Shown here piece by piece: positions 34,836-47,113 of a stretch of 64,000 nucleotides of DNA. This DNA comes from Charina bottae (Eukaryota > Chordata > Lepidosauria > Squamata > Charinaidae), in assembly GCA_023362775.1 (NCBI GenBank), contig JALMGJ010000026.1:2945394-3009393 (forward strand). Direction: 5' to 3'. A program made the position numbers and the translations under genes. Each line of letters opens with the position of its first letter. The first letter of the stretch is position 1. Under the pieces are notes generated by a model. That model did not search any database and was not told the DNA's origin. It worked only from the letters and a program-made list of their open reading frames with translations.

Positions 34836-35274
34836 CAGGGCTTTCCAAAGTTTTCCCGCGGCGACACACCAACCGCTGTTGGTGTGTCGCCGCGGGAAAA
34901 CCCGGAAGTGCCGCCCTTGCGGCAGTGCACAAAAACCCGGAACATAATACTCTGGTTCTGATCTAAATCATCACAACATTGTATTATATTAACTGTTAAC
35001 ATAATACTAACAATATAATGTAACAGTATAAATACAACAAACCGCTGTTGGTGTGTCGCCGCGGGAAAACCCGGAAGTGCCGCCCTTGCGGCAGTGCACA
35101 AAAACCCGGAAGTGCTGCTGCCGCTTTCAATTTTTGTGCGCCGCGGTTGGTGTGTTGCCGCGGGAAAACCCGGAAGCGCTGATGATGATCAGCGCTTCCG
35201 GGTTGTGTGGCGACACACCAGACTGTGTGTGGCGACACACTTTTGTGTCACGACACACAGTTTGGAAAGCTCTG
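34836..35274. mobile_element. hAT-type element, GC-rich variant with internal flank duplication
   Basis: Ends cagggctttccaaag and gtttggaaagctctg, flanked by a perfect 8-bp duplication atctaaat (34828-34835 and 35275-35282). Near the left end cccgcggcgacacacc and its inverse form a long hairpin. At 34961-35042 the interior contains a copy of the host sequence that follows the element at 35275. The GC-rich segment before it (gctgttggtgtgtcgccgcg) is then repeated. Confidence 0.85.
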
Positions 35275-35339
35275 ATCTAAATCATCACAACATTGTATTA
35301 TATTAACTGTTAACATAATACTAACATAATACTAACAAT

Positions 35340-35430
35340 ATAATGTAACAGTATAAATACAACAAACCGCCCAGAGTCATTTTGAGATGGGCGATGGAAA
35401 AATATGATAAATAATAATAATAATAATAAT
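35340..35430 (+). mobile_element. LINE-type 3' tail with (AAT)n
   Basis: accgcccagagtcattttga, then gatgggcgatgg and (aat)n. The same 3' end type as at 4701, 20465, 49425, 49820, 49955 and 55098. Confidence 0.65.
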
Positions 35431-35934
35431 AATAAATAACTGTATTCAGTTGTTAACTGTATTTTATAATGTATTAATCATATTTTATAATGCAATAAAA
35501 CAATTAACTTGAAAAAAGCTTTCTGGAGGAAAAGCAATAGCAAAAATTTTCTATATTGTTTTCAATACAACTGTGTAGATGAGATCACACCTGTCAGTAG
35601 CATCTAGCTGACCAGGCTGATCCCAAGAAAGCTAAGAGATGGCAAACAACATAAAGGAATCTTCACTTTTTTCCAGACATGAGAATTAGTAGCATTATAG
35701 AGAGTTGTTGGATCTTAAGCATGACCTGAAAATGGCATCAGAACTTTTGTTTAACTATCACATGCCTTTGCTGCTTTTCTGCCAACAGTTCAATGCAATG
35801 TTGATGCTCCCATTAGTCTGTTCTCACAACTCCTTTATGAATTTGGTTGCACAAAATAAGAGATTAACTAATCCCATATTAAGCAGTGAACTCTGCTGGG
35901 GCTTAAACTGGGTCTCCCAATACCTTAAACACAG

Positions 35935-36440
35935 AACCCTGCAGCTGGAAGAGTCCCTTAAGGCCATCTAGTTCAGCCTGTTCAATTCAGGAATAATCCA
36001 AAGGAAAGCACCCCAGAGAGATGGCTGTCCAGCCTCTGCTTGAGGGAACTCATCACCTCTCTGGCTAATTGGTCCCACTGTGGAACTGCTCTTCCTGTTA
36101 GAATAAACTTCCCAACGTTAAGTTAGAATCTGCCTCCCTGTATCTTAAATCCATTATTTTGTGTCCTCGCTGTGGAACAAGAAAGAACAGACCCTGACCT
36201 CCTCTGTGTGATCTCCTTTCAGATATCTGAATAGGGCTGACGGATCGTCTTCTTAAGACTAAAGGTACCCAACTCCTTTAGTCTATCTTCATTAAGTCCC
36301 CAGTTCTCTGATCATCTTTGCTGCTCTATGAAACCTGTCCTGTTTTTCTGAATCCATCTTCAAATGCCCAGAACTGGACACAAGACTTGAGGTGACATCT
36401 GACCAAAGTAGAATAAAGCAGAACAATCACATCCCATTCC
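35935..36440 (-). mobile_element. CR1 LINE fragment
   Basis: The reversed CR1 is clear from end to end: cttaaggccatctagttcag, ctgtccagcctctgcttgag, ccagaactggacacaagact and gacatctgaccaaagtagaa. Confidence 0.88.
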
Positions 36441-36456
36441 TGCACAGACAATGATG

Positions 36457-36658
36457 TCATTTGACATGCTGATTGCTTCCTCTGGAAGGTAGAAACAGTG
36501 GAAGTGACTGCTTTGAGAAGTGACAGACTTTCCTTTGTTGGAGGTGTTTAATTAGAAGCAAGTCAGCATCTTGCGGATGAGGTGGTGGATCCAGTACACT
36601 GGGGAATCTGTTCCACTGTTTCTACCTTTTCAAAGGAAATGATGAGCATGTCAAATGA
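36457..36658. repeat. Long imperfect inverted repeat
   Basis: The left arm 36457-36502 begins tcatttgacatgct and ends ggtagaaacagtggaa. The right arm 36611-36658 begins ttccactgtttctacc and ends gagcatgtcaaatga. Arms of 46-48 bp match except near tgattgcttcc/catcatttcc. The loop is about 108 bp. No known element was recognised. Confidence 0.8.
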
Positions 36659-36659
36659 T

Positions 36660-38600
36660 TTCAGTGTCTGAACAGGAACTGGGGTAGAATCAAGGGTTAA
36701 GATTTTTGTTTAATTGAAAATTTTCCTAGATTCACTCAACAGCCTAAATTAAATCAAAACAAATGACATTTCAGTGAGTACCCAGCCTATAAGTAATGAA
36801 CTTTTATTTAATTTACAGCCATTCAAAATGGAGATCTGAGCACTTCCTTAGGCTCCACTGAAGTGGGCTCTATTCTTCATGAGGCTATGGACAAACTCCT
36901 GCCATTCTGACCTGCCTTTAGTAATGACTTACCGTTTTTCCAGATTCTATCCCTCCACCTTAGCTGTTTTCTTCCCCTTTTTTCAACCTTGCCAATCACA
37001 GCCATTTTTTCTAGCCCACCATTCATGCCCATCCATTACACATGCCCAAACTATATGAGATTCTGCTTGCTGCCAGCCTTTATTTGGCTCAGGCTTGACT
37101 AACTGACTCTTCTTGCAGTCCATGGTATTCTTAGTAACCATCTTATCTCCAAATCAAAATCTGAGCAGGACAGTCATAAAAGAGAAGAGGAAAAGTCTAG
37201 TCAGAATTGTAACATCTGTTCTCGAGAATAGCCAAAGCTCCAAAATGTAGCCAACCAGCTTTTCTCTATCACTTGCCTCCAAAAACAAGCATCTGGGCTC
37301 ACTTAGCAGCTAAGCTGAATTCACTAACAGTGCCACCATTCAAAAACAATCTCAACCTGCAGACAGAGCGGGAAGCACATATGTTGCCAAAGGCACAACT
37401 GAAACCAGACACACTAAAGAAAACCGCTACCCTGTCAGCAAGCAGCTAAGCTGAGGCTGTGCTAGAGTGGAACCAAACTTATTCTTCCAAGAACAACAGG
37501 TGATAAAGGGATCTGGATAGAGAAATGCAGTAACAGGGAGGTCACAGAGCAATGGTTGGCCCATCCTTGAGTACCCTGGGCCTGTTCTAGGAATGCCATG
37601 AGGAAACCAAGTGCTGGGTCAGCCTGCAAACTGCCGGCAGGAATGCTTCCTCCTGGCGACAACCGAACCCAGCAGGTGTCGTGTGCCTGAACTGCACAAA
37701 ACCACGCAGTCTGCCCCAATTTAAGCATCATGCGAACAGTCTCTGTTCCAGCTTTCCCTTTTTATCAAGGGACCTTTCCACAACTGAGACTCCAACCCCC
37801 GGAATTCCCCAGCCAGCAATCCAGGAGTTGTAGTACCATTCCTTGAGGGCACCCAAGAAGGGTGTGGAAGGAGGGGAACCACTTGCACGCTGACTCTACT
37901 TCTTTGGCCTGTGTGCAGACAGGTGAGGGCCAGAGCCTCTCCTTGCACAAAGCACCACCACATGTTCTAGTCTGCCCTTTGAACCTAAATCAGCTGGAAA
38001 CTGCTTTCAAGATGGAAAGGGAGAAACAGGTGATAATCCTGTGACAAGACCCTCTGGCTTCTTGGACTGGAGAAGAGAGTCACCAGGGATTTGCCCTTCA
38101 TTCTCCCTCTTGAGACGCCCAACATTTCGGTACCAAGTTTGATGGGGGACACGTGTTAAAGCCAAAACAGGGCACGAGGGGTGTGGTAGCTGCATGCACA
38201 CCCACTTCCAGCTTCCTCTGTAGCGCTGCCTGCTTTCTAGAGGGGTCCTTCTCTCCCACCAAGGACCTCAAGAAGCAGCAAACCCAGCAGGGAAAAGTAC
38301 ACAAACAGGGAGAGAGACTGGGAAGGGAGAGTCCCACACACCCCTTTTACTTTGATCACCTAACTTTATTATTGAACTGCACTTACTTAAGATATACATT
38401 TTAATGGATAAAGCTTATAGGAATTACTTTTAAAGTATCAAAACAACTATCCATTAAATAGTCATCCTTTTCACGGACAATTAAGAATTATTTTAAAAAT
38501 ATTACTATTTTCAGCAACCACAGGCCATGGGGGCTGGGGCAATGATATGCTGAGGAAAATTTTAGCCCACTCTCCCCACTTGGGGGACAGGCCTCGGAGC
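36660..38600. other. Unannotated DNA
   Basis: No exon or repeat recognised. Several open frames of 60-90 codons near 37.5-38.3 kb lack recognisable motifs. Confidence 0.35.
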
Positions 38601-38614
38601 TGAATCGGGTAATC

Positions 38615-39480
38615 CTCGAGTTGGAAAGGTCCCCTCAGGTCACTCAATCCAGCCCTCGCTGAGTGCAGAAACCCAGATGAAAGCAGGCCTCTTTGGCCTT
38701 TGCTTTAGTTCATCCAGTGAAGGGAGCCAGACCATCGCCTCTTCGGGAATTAATTTCACTGCTGAACTGCTCTGCTAGGAGGTTTTCCAAACATTCAATC
38801 AAAATGTAATTTCCTGAAATGTAATCCAATTATTTCATTCCCATCATTGCTCTCTGGAATGATGGGAAACATATCATGGCCTTTCTTTGTGTGGCCTCCT
38901 TCCAGATACCTAAAGAGGACTACCATACCTCCCTCGGTTTTCTCTCTTCTCAAAGCTAAGTGTGCTCAGATCCTTCACCATTTTTGCTCTCCTGCCCTTC
39001 CTCACTGCCTTTCTCTGAACCCATTCCGGTCTCTCTGAAACCTTCCCAGAGCAGGTGCCCAGAACTGGACAAAGGACTCAAAGTGGAGTCTGGCCAAGGC
39101 AGAATTGTATGGAAATATTACTACTCATGATTTTTAAAATAACATCTGTTGATACAGCCTAAAATTGCATTCTTTTTTTCTTTTCTTTTTTGGAACTGTG
39201 ACACTGCAGGATCCTATTTAAGCTCAACTTCAATTCCAAAATGCTTGTGATATGCTCTGTTGCTAAACCAGTATTTCCCATCTTGAACCTGCAATTTTGA
39301 TTTCTTAGGGGAAAAAAGCAAACACACGTTTCCATTTAATTTCATTTTGCTATCTTCAGCACACTTCTCTAACCTATCAAGATAATTCTGAACTTTTTTT
39401 CCATCTTCTGTCCCATCAGCCAATCCAAGAAGCATCCCTCATACCTCTTCATCTAAGTTATTAGTGAAAATGTGACAAAT
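38615..39480 (-). mobile_element. CR1 LINE fragment
   Basis: Reversed CR1: gagttggaaaggtcccctca at its 3' end, then catcgcctcttcgggaatta, tgcccagaactggacaaagg and cagcacacttctctaaccta. A longer copy than most in the window, with an unrelated T-rich stretch at about 39174-39190. Confidence 0.82.
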
Positions 39481-39489
39481 ATTGGTTGC

Positions 39490-42400
39490 AGAACTGAAAC
39501 ACCCTCTCCAATTTGATAACTAACACTTATTTAACAGACTCATCAGAGGCTTAATGACTTGGTTTTTACTTTCCAAAAATCAGTAGGAAGCTGTGTCACT
39601 GTTTGCGGGTATTTTGCTACCAAATGTTGGCAGCACAATCTTGGGGAGCTTTGGCCCGTTTTTTGTGGGCCCCAAGGATTAATGCAGAGCACTACTGAAG
39701 AGATCAGGACATCTGTTTCAAGGGAAAATCTGCAAACAGATGCTCTTGCACAGGAGGCCTGGTATATTCTGGCAGGGAATTCTAGGAGTTGTCATCTCAG
39801 AGCAGCAAGCAGTTGGAAGAGAATTCAGCCAACCCACCAATTTGATTTATCTGTATGCATTTAAGTATTCCTTTCTCTTGAAGTAAAGAAAATAATAAAA
39901 AAACTGCCTTTTTAAGACTTTCCAGCTCTTTCCAGCCATGAGAAGGAGGAAAGGGTGAACACTTTATATCAAAGACATTCCAAGCAGTGTTTCTGGAGCT
40001 AAAAGCCAACTGTTAATCCTGAATCCCCCTCCCCACATTTCTTAAGAAACTGGGAAGGGCAGGAGGGAAGGGAAGGGAAGGGAAGGGGAGAGCATGGAAC
40101 AGAGATCAAAGCTTGGAATCCTGAGCTGAACTACTTCTGTCTTCCAAGATAACAACCTCCGGGATTCCTTCTGTGTTCTGAGAAAAAAAGCATCCCAAAG
40201 CCAAGCTTTTAGCTGTATAGCTGCAAGAAAAACTCCATAATCCACACAGTAGGAAATCCAGGAGACAGCAATCAAAATAGATGGAGGATAGACTGGGAGA
40301 GACCAAAAAAATTGGCTGTCCATGAATCTGCAGTTAGTTATAGACTGGTGTGATATAGGAGAAAATAGCAGACATGCAAACTGGTTTACATCAGCTACCA
40401 TCTGGCATACAGAATGTTTGAGAACTTCAAAGCCTGTGTGCTGTTTTGTAATTGCTGCTTTTAAAATATTACCTACAGTAGTTAGTTTCTTGACAACTGA
40501 GGAGAAAGGTGGAAGGGTGTGGTCATACAAAAGCATTTTGAAATTACTGCCCCCTCCTTCTTAGTAAGGACTTTAACCTTGGCTTGTGGCATTTGCTTCA
40601 GTCTCTTTCCAGAAACAGGCATTTCAGTGGGTCTGGAAAGAAGACACCAAACCAGAGAAAAGCAGGGGAGATGGGCAGAAAGTCTTGATAACGGCTGGGA
40701 GGAGTTAAAACTCATGGCGTCCACCCGTTAGCGAAAGAGAACCCCCCCTCCGCCGCTCAGAAGCAATCCATCATTCGGGACCCAATGCTGGGAGGAGCAT
40801 GCAGTGAGGAGGGGGCATTTGTATCCGAAGGTCTGCTGGCCATCAGGGACAACGACTGCAAGGGATTCTCCATCTCCTTCCGCTTCATCCTATGACTTGC
40901 CTGATTTTTCCTCTGCAACCCACCAAAAAGACAGTCTTTCTCCACCTGCAGCCTCACCGTGGCAGACTCCCTCCTGCCCTGCAGGCTCTTCGCTTGGCAG
41001 CCCAAGGGTGAAGAAAGCCCCTGCTTTTCCTGGCTCTTTGCTTTAGGAAACGGTGGCAGGAAACAGATTCCAAACTGGGATCAAGGAAGGCCGCAGTGGG
41101 GCTCCGAAACAAAGCCCGGTCTGCTCCCTCTGACCTCAGCACCTCTGGGACTGTTGCACAAGAGAGACTGCCAGGCTTGGGGATTCAGAAAGGGAGCCTC
41201 CTGCTTCGACCGTGGCTGCTCTTGGGAACTCTTGGCGAGAGAAGGAATAACTGGCAGAGACAGCTGCAGAGCTCAGGTCTAACAGCTGCGCTCCGAGGGA
41301 CTGGACTACACCTGCTGTCTAGCTTGATGCATCATACCAAGCTATCTTGCTAACCATGATTTATTCAGATAAACATGGTTAGCTGGCTTTCTGCCACCTG
41401 CTAAGCCAAAGTCAAACAAACCTCCTGGTGGCAGAGTTCCATGAGGGAATGCATTCTCCCTCTTCTCAGCATGAAATCCTGCCAACTCACAACCCAGCAA
41501 CCAAAGAGATGGACACGGGTGCCACGGAACCGGGTGATTCTGCCACGGGAACGCTGAGTGGCCTTGTAAGCCCAGTCATCAATGCTTAAAATCCTCAAGC
41601 CCAGGGCTCTCTGAATCTTTCCTAGAATTTTGTTTTTCTAGAACTGAAAGCCACTTCCGCAAATCAGGAATTCCACTGCAGAAAAGGCAAGTGGGGAGGA
41701 ATGTTAATCTATCTGCCAGTTTTATGGAGAGACCCTCCAGTTTCTTTCCATCTGGTGGAAGAAAAAGAAGGGTATCAGTATGTTTTAACTCATGGGGAGA
41801 GAAGTACTATGAGAAAAGGCAAATTTGGGAGACATAACAAAACAAACAAACAGCTCCTGCTACAGGGAGGGAGGGAAGCTCCAAGGCAAAAACGCCAGGC
41901 TCGGCTCCCACTGTCTTCAGGTAACGGAAAAGATCCTTGTCATGCCAGACCTCAAACACTTCTGTCAGTCAAAACGGACAGAATCCAGGAAGATGGTTCA
42001 CATTTTAAACAAACAATAGTTTAGCACAACCAGAGTTTACTTAATAAGCTTCAAACGGCCAGTTTCAAAACCTCAAGCACAACTTTTTCTACCCGGAGAC
42101 AGATAACTGGCTGAAGACACACTCCAAAAAGCAGAGCCAGGATAAAAGCTAAATTACATTTTGTTTCATTTACATTTAGATTTGGTTTGAACGCAGGCTT
42201 CATCAGCTCAAAGCCGTAGTGGCTTCATTTATATAACATGCTAAACATGGTTAGATTTAATCTGGGATAAGGGTTTTTTGTATATGTGTATCTGTGTGTA
42301 TGGTGTCAACATAGTCCATTTGCTTGATTTATGGTTCAGTGTATTGGGTGAAGCCAGAAAGTGAGTTAATTTCAATATATTGCAGATGATTATTCTCCAG

Positions 42401-43230
42401 ATAATCCCTTTGGCCACATTAAAGACAGCAATTTAGAAATAACTTTTTGAGGCCTCTGAGGGCTCATCCAAGATTTTGGGGGATGCATCAGATCCTGAAA
42501 CCCCAGTTAAGCTTTTTACCCTAGACTGCAGGTTACAATGGCCAGGCTCAGCCAGGATTATAAGCCAGAAGCAAGCTCAACACATTGTTGATCAGCCTTG
42601 TGTGTGACCTCCATCGCAGTCTAATTTAATGAAAAGCAGCTGCCGTAGAATCCGCAGTTTGGGATGCAGCTTCCATCTGAAAAGAGCACAGAGGAACACA
42701 GAAGATAAACACTGTGTCTTCTGGCCATGGCTGACGCACAGTGTTCATGCAGAAAGCCCTGTCAAGTTCTTAAAGCTTTTTGCCCACAGGAAAAGGTTTC
42801 ATGAAACAGCCAAAAGTTCATTTTTAGTTTTGAGGAAACAGCTCCCTCTCCTGAACCAAGAGAGGGACATTTTCTCCACACTAGTCTCTTAGCTGAAATA
42901 GCCAAGGGGGGGGGGGGAAAGATGAGCTGCTATTTGGGCCCCTGCAAAAAAAAGAGGCCAAAGAGTCGGAACAAGAACAGTCATTTCTTTTAGAAGCCCT
43001 CACGTTCCATCCAAAACTATAAACACAGCAACGAAGTTCTGGTAACTCTTTACTGGAAACGGATCTACTGTTACAATTTCAGGAAGCAAATGGTCAAAGC
43101 GAAGATTCCCTTGGGCCAAGCTCAACACCTGCAGACTTCACAGGCATAGCTGTCCAGTATGCTTGGCAGCCCCACATGAAGCAGCTTGCCATGGCTTTCT
43201 TCCAGGATGTGGTGTGTCTTTTTTTAACTT
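39490..43230. other. Unannotated DNA with minor simple repeats
   Basis: Includes a (GGGAA)n run at 40062-40086 and a poly-G run at 42907-42917. A 164-codon open frame at 40042-40536 (minus) has no recognisable motif. No C1-domain exon of the RhoGEF gene was recognised here, although it could lie here undetected. Confidence 0.3.
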
Positions 43231-43234
43231 TTTT

Positions 43235-43330
43235 TTACAAAAGTCTAGACTCTGGGATTTCCTGGAGGATTCCCAAGTACTAACCTAAATTGACCTAGTT
43301 TGGCTTTCTGGATTCAGCCAAAGGCAGCTT
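43235..43330 (-). mobile_element. 5S-rRNA-derived SINE fragment
   Basis: tgggatttcctggaggattc, then ccaagtactaacctaa: the reverse of the 5S internal region. Short and diverged. Confidence 0.55.
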
Positions 43331-43974
43331 CGTGTTTCCAGGAAGATTTTTCAAACACTATCAAACACGCAAAGCCATTCTGGGCCCCTTTAGTTATGCT
43401 GAGACTACAACTCCCAGAATCCCCAGCCACCCTGCCATGCTGCTGGAGAAGGTCACCACACAGCATCAAATGGAGTGCTGCCAGGTGGGCACCAGGTGAA
43501 GGCTCGAGGTACCCCTTCCCATTTTCTTCAATCGAAACAGGCAGAATGGAGCGCACAAGACTGAAACGGGAGCCCAGGCAAAGGATGATGTGCCTCTCAG
43601 TAGGCACAGAGCGCGGCATTCACTGCCATGAAATCAACCTAGCTCAGCTCACAGACGGCTGTGACTATAGCTACACTAGTGTTTTAGACCAAGGTGAACT
43701 GCATACTCTATTTAATCCCTGAATCTCTCATACTGAAAATTAGCAAAAAGTCAGGAGCAGGATAGATGGATGGATGGACAGATCTATCTTTGGATAAAAT
43801 GGGATGAAAATATGGCATATGATTTTCTCATATTATATGTGTGTGTGGTGGGGTATATATACACACATTTTCATATATGTGTTTGGATAAAGTAGAGTGA
43901 AAATATAGAAGATAAATGTATACATAAGCCACTAGGCTAATTACATTGTCACCGGGATTTTCTATCTCCCATTA

Positions 43975-44225
43975 TTACGGGTGGTCCTCAACCTATGACC
44001 ATTTGGTCAGCAACCATTTCAAGTTACGACGGCATTGGTTATGGCCAGTCCTTGGAGTTCTGGCCGTCCCACGGTCACATGATCACGTTCTGGGCACTTG
44101 GCAACCAGTTCGCACTAACGACCAGCCGTAGTGTCCCATGATCACGTCATCGCCATTTGCAACCTTCCCTGACGGCTTCCCCAGAAAGTCAATGGGGAAG
44201 CCGGCAGGGAAGGTCGCAAGTTGCC
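43975..44225 (+). mobile_element. TIR element fragment (gtggtcctcaacctatgacc family)
   Basis: Resembles the widespread squamate element whose ends read as ttacgaccat/atggtcgtaa-like repeats. It contains gatcacgtcatcgccatttg and a hairpin formed by ttccctgacggcttcccc and its inverse. It is cut at 44225 where a C-rich stretch begins. Confidence 0.6.
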
Positions 44226-44530
44226 GGGGTAGTCCCCCCACCCACGCACCCCCCCATGGCCCCTCTGCACTGGCATTGCACCGGCCACTCATGCACCCCC
44301 ACGCACCCTCCCCAACCCGTGCCACCCCGTGCACTCCCTCAGACCCGCCCCTACCTGTGCTGCACCCCCGCGCACCCTCCCGTGCAGCGCCCTCGAGCAT
44401 CCTCCCCAACCCTCGCCACACCTCTCAGGCACCCCTCGCACCCCCTCCCTGACCCACGCCGCGCCCTCGCACCCCATCCCCGACTCGCACCACACTCTTG
44501 CACACCCTTCCCGACCCTAAGCACACCGCT
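44226..44530. repeat. C-rich degenerate low-complexity tract
   Basis: About 300 bp with variations of caccc, gcaccc and ctcccc on the plus strand, including gcgcaccctcccgtgcagcg. Open frames on both strands are composition artefacts. Confidence 0.8.
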
Positions 44531-44894
44531 CGTGCACAAATGGCTTATCATGTATGCACCAAGATCATAATTCATTTATTCAATAAACTCTGGCTTAGCA
44601 CCAAGTGCGAACCCATGCACAATATGCATGCAGACAATAGCAGTTGCATTTTGCCAGTGCTTTCAAAGCAGAATTTCATACAGCACAGAAAGATTACATC
44701 TACCCACTCACCTTGCAGCACCATGATCCTGCTCTCATTCTTATTGACTGATTCTATAAAATCCTTTTTGCATATATTAAGTGGCCTGTCTAACAGTGAA
44801 ACAAGAAGCTGACTATGGATGCTGAACCAACCAATACAAACAGGTTAGAAAAAGAAAGCAGCTTGCTGGTTAACAGGGGATGCCATATAGAAGT

Positions 44895-45460
44895 AGTCCT
44901 GGGCTAACAATGGTAATTGGGACCGGAATTTCCATCACTAAGCGATACGGTTGTAAAGCAAGGCAACATGTGACCGCATCACTTAGTGACGGCAATCCTG
45001 GCACTCCCCATTGCTGCTGTTAGGTGAGCATCGCAGGTCATTAAGCGAGTCCCAGGTAGCTTGCAAGCAGGCAGTCAGGTAGTTAAGAGGCTGCTGCCAG
45101 GCGGGGAAGGGTGCGTGGGTGGCCTGCGAGGCACAGTGTGAGTGTGGCAGGGTGGGGGTGGCTGCTGCTGCGTGGGGGAAGGTGCGAGCGACTTACCAGA
45201 GCAACCTGCGACCTTCCCTGCCAGCTTCCCCACTGACTTTGCTGGTGGGAAGCTGGCAGGGAAGGCCACAAATGGCAATCACGTGACTGCAGGCTGCTGC
45301 AAGTGTGAGCCGGCTGCCAAGTGTCTGGATCACAATCACGTGACCACAGGGGTGCTTGGACAGCTGGAACTTCGAGGACCAAGTATCACTTGTTCAGCAC
45401 CGTCGTAACTTCAAACAGTCACTGAACGAGTGGTTGTTAAACAAAGACTATCTGTATTAG
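44895..45460 (+). mobile_element. TIR element, near full length
   Basis: Left end tagtcctgggctaacaatgg, right end gtggttgttaaacaaagact: these are loosely inverted. The interior has accttccctgccagcttccc and its inverse ggaagctggcagggaaggc as a hairpin, and two cacgtgac boxes. A fragment of the same family lies at 56750-56890. Confidence 0.6.
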
Positions 45461-45702
45461 AAAACTATTTTCTTACTTTGGGAAGCTTGTACCAAAAAAC
45501 TGAGGAAGGGAATTCACGTTTGGTGCCATAGGCAATCAGAGAGAGTGGGCAGCACACCAGCTGTTGCTAAGGGACCAAATCCCCAAACGTGTGGATAATT
45601 AGACTTACATCATCATTATTTTCCATTCTAATAGAAAACTAGCCCAGCAGAGCATCAGACCCCCAACCCCATTTCTGCCTGTGCAAAGCCCCTACGACCA
45701 AC

Positions 45703-45829
45703 CTTTGACTTCCCAGTCATCTTCTTTAGGAAACTGAGGGTGCGCCCCAGAGTGGTCCCTTCCTTCTGCAAGTGGACCTGGTCCTCGGCCTCCACTGTGC
45801 TGGTGTCCAGCTGCCCGCAGCTCCCACTG
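45703..45829 (-). CDS. Exon E of the Lbc-family RhoGEF gene
   Basis: The acceptor lies after gctttcagcttcag and the donor is TCAAAG|gttggt (weak at +3, acceptable at +5). The exon is 127 nt and ends on a codon boundary, so the five exons total 756 nt or 252 codons. It ends TTLGRTLSFLKKMTGKSK. This matches the last segment before the lysine-rich linker and C1 domain in the family: AKAP13 has VSRTFSYIKNKMSSSKK and ARHGEF28 has VSRTFSFLMNRMTS. The start is a tandem CAGCAG acceptor, so a form shorter by one codon (starting 45826) is possible. The next exon, expected to carry the C1 zinc-binding domain, was not found to the left within the window. Confidence 0.82.
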
Positions 45830-46339
45830 CTGAAGCTGAAAGCATGGGGAAAAGAGCAAAATGAGGAAGGAGAAGGGTGGAAGAAGCGAGCAAGCAGATA
45901 CACACAACGCCAAACAAAACCTCTTTTTGTTGTTATTGTTCCCCAGGCCAGGAAACAGGGAGGGAAGAACTCCGCTGGCAGCCCCCCCCCCCCCCGTGAC
46001 CTCAGAGGATGGCTGCTCCTATTCCCAGCTGGAGAGATGTCACATAGAAGCATCTCTGTTTGCTGAGTTTCTCTAAGAAATTAGCAGAAAGGGGGCAGAA
46101 AGCCAGCAGAGAGATGAAAAGGAGATTAGGATTCAGGAACATTCTCATCCCATTTATTCCATCCAGCCTCTCTCAGAAGATCAAGAATGAAATCATAATT
46201 TATTATCTTTTAGGATTGATATAGCACCACAAGCATTCAAGCCACCTCTTAAGTTATTATCATACTATCACCCCACTGCCATCACCCCACCCCATCCTAA
46301 AAATAAAAATGTCACAGCAGGAGGCCAACTGTGGCTGAC

Positions 46340-46600
46340 CTGAAAATGGTCATCAGTATCAGACTTGGTTAGTCTGGGGGGCTACTCGGAAACCCCAAGG
46401 CTAGACTGAAAAGTTGGAAAAGCCCACCCAGGAAGAAGGCAAACCACCATCAACTTTCACCGAGAAAACCATGTGGATGTTGTCTCCATGGAGTCAGGAG
46501 GAGTTGAGCTCAACTCAAGGGAGACTTGAGAGAACTGGGTGGAGTCTTTCTTGGATGTTTTTGCCCCCAGGTTCCAAAAATGTGGAAAATGACTGTCCAG
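46340..46600 (+). mobile_element. 5S-rRNA-derived SINE
   Basis: tcagacttggttagtctggg (5S-like), then the specific tail part aggaagaaggcaaaccacca and gttgagctcaactcaaggga. The tail part recurs at 47890, showing one family. Confidence 0.65.
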
Positions 46601-47113
46601 TTCACCAATGTAGTGAAAGAAAAGGCATTAGTTACTGTTTTTCCCTTTAATATCTTTCAGATTTAGGTTTGATGCCACAAAAGTCTTGCAGAATTCAACA
46701 CAGGCAAATCCTGACTCAAACTGAGCTCAGGTTCGTGTGTCCTAGGTAAAGTATTGCTGATTTAGGGCACCCCTAAATTAAAGCTCCAACTTGTCGTCAC
46801 TTTACCACAGGTCTCTGTCAGAGTCACTGAAATGCTGCCAGCAGCAGCCTTCCTAAAAAAGCCAGACCATGAAAGACCAAATTCCACTCCAGCCCCTAGC
46901 AGCCCCACCCCCACCCCGCCCCAATAAAGATGGTAATTAGAACTGTCAAGTCAGCAATGATAAGAGGAATAAACATGGGTGTCTTCTGAAGAATTTAGGT
47001 GGTCTCAGTCACCCAGCCTTTTCAAGAAGAGTGCCCGCTTTTGTTTTGTTTTTGCAAGAAAAGAGGTCATACAAAGCCAGACCACAAAAGGAAACCAGAG
47101 CAACTTTCCAGAA

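Noticed and set aside
40042..40536. 164-codon minus-strand open frame
   Set aside because: No recognisable domain, no splice-site support, and composition like the surrounding non-coding DNA.
44138..44570. Proline- and histidine-rich open frames on both strands
   Set aside because: Composition artefact of the C-rich low-complexity tract.
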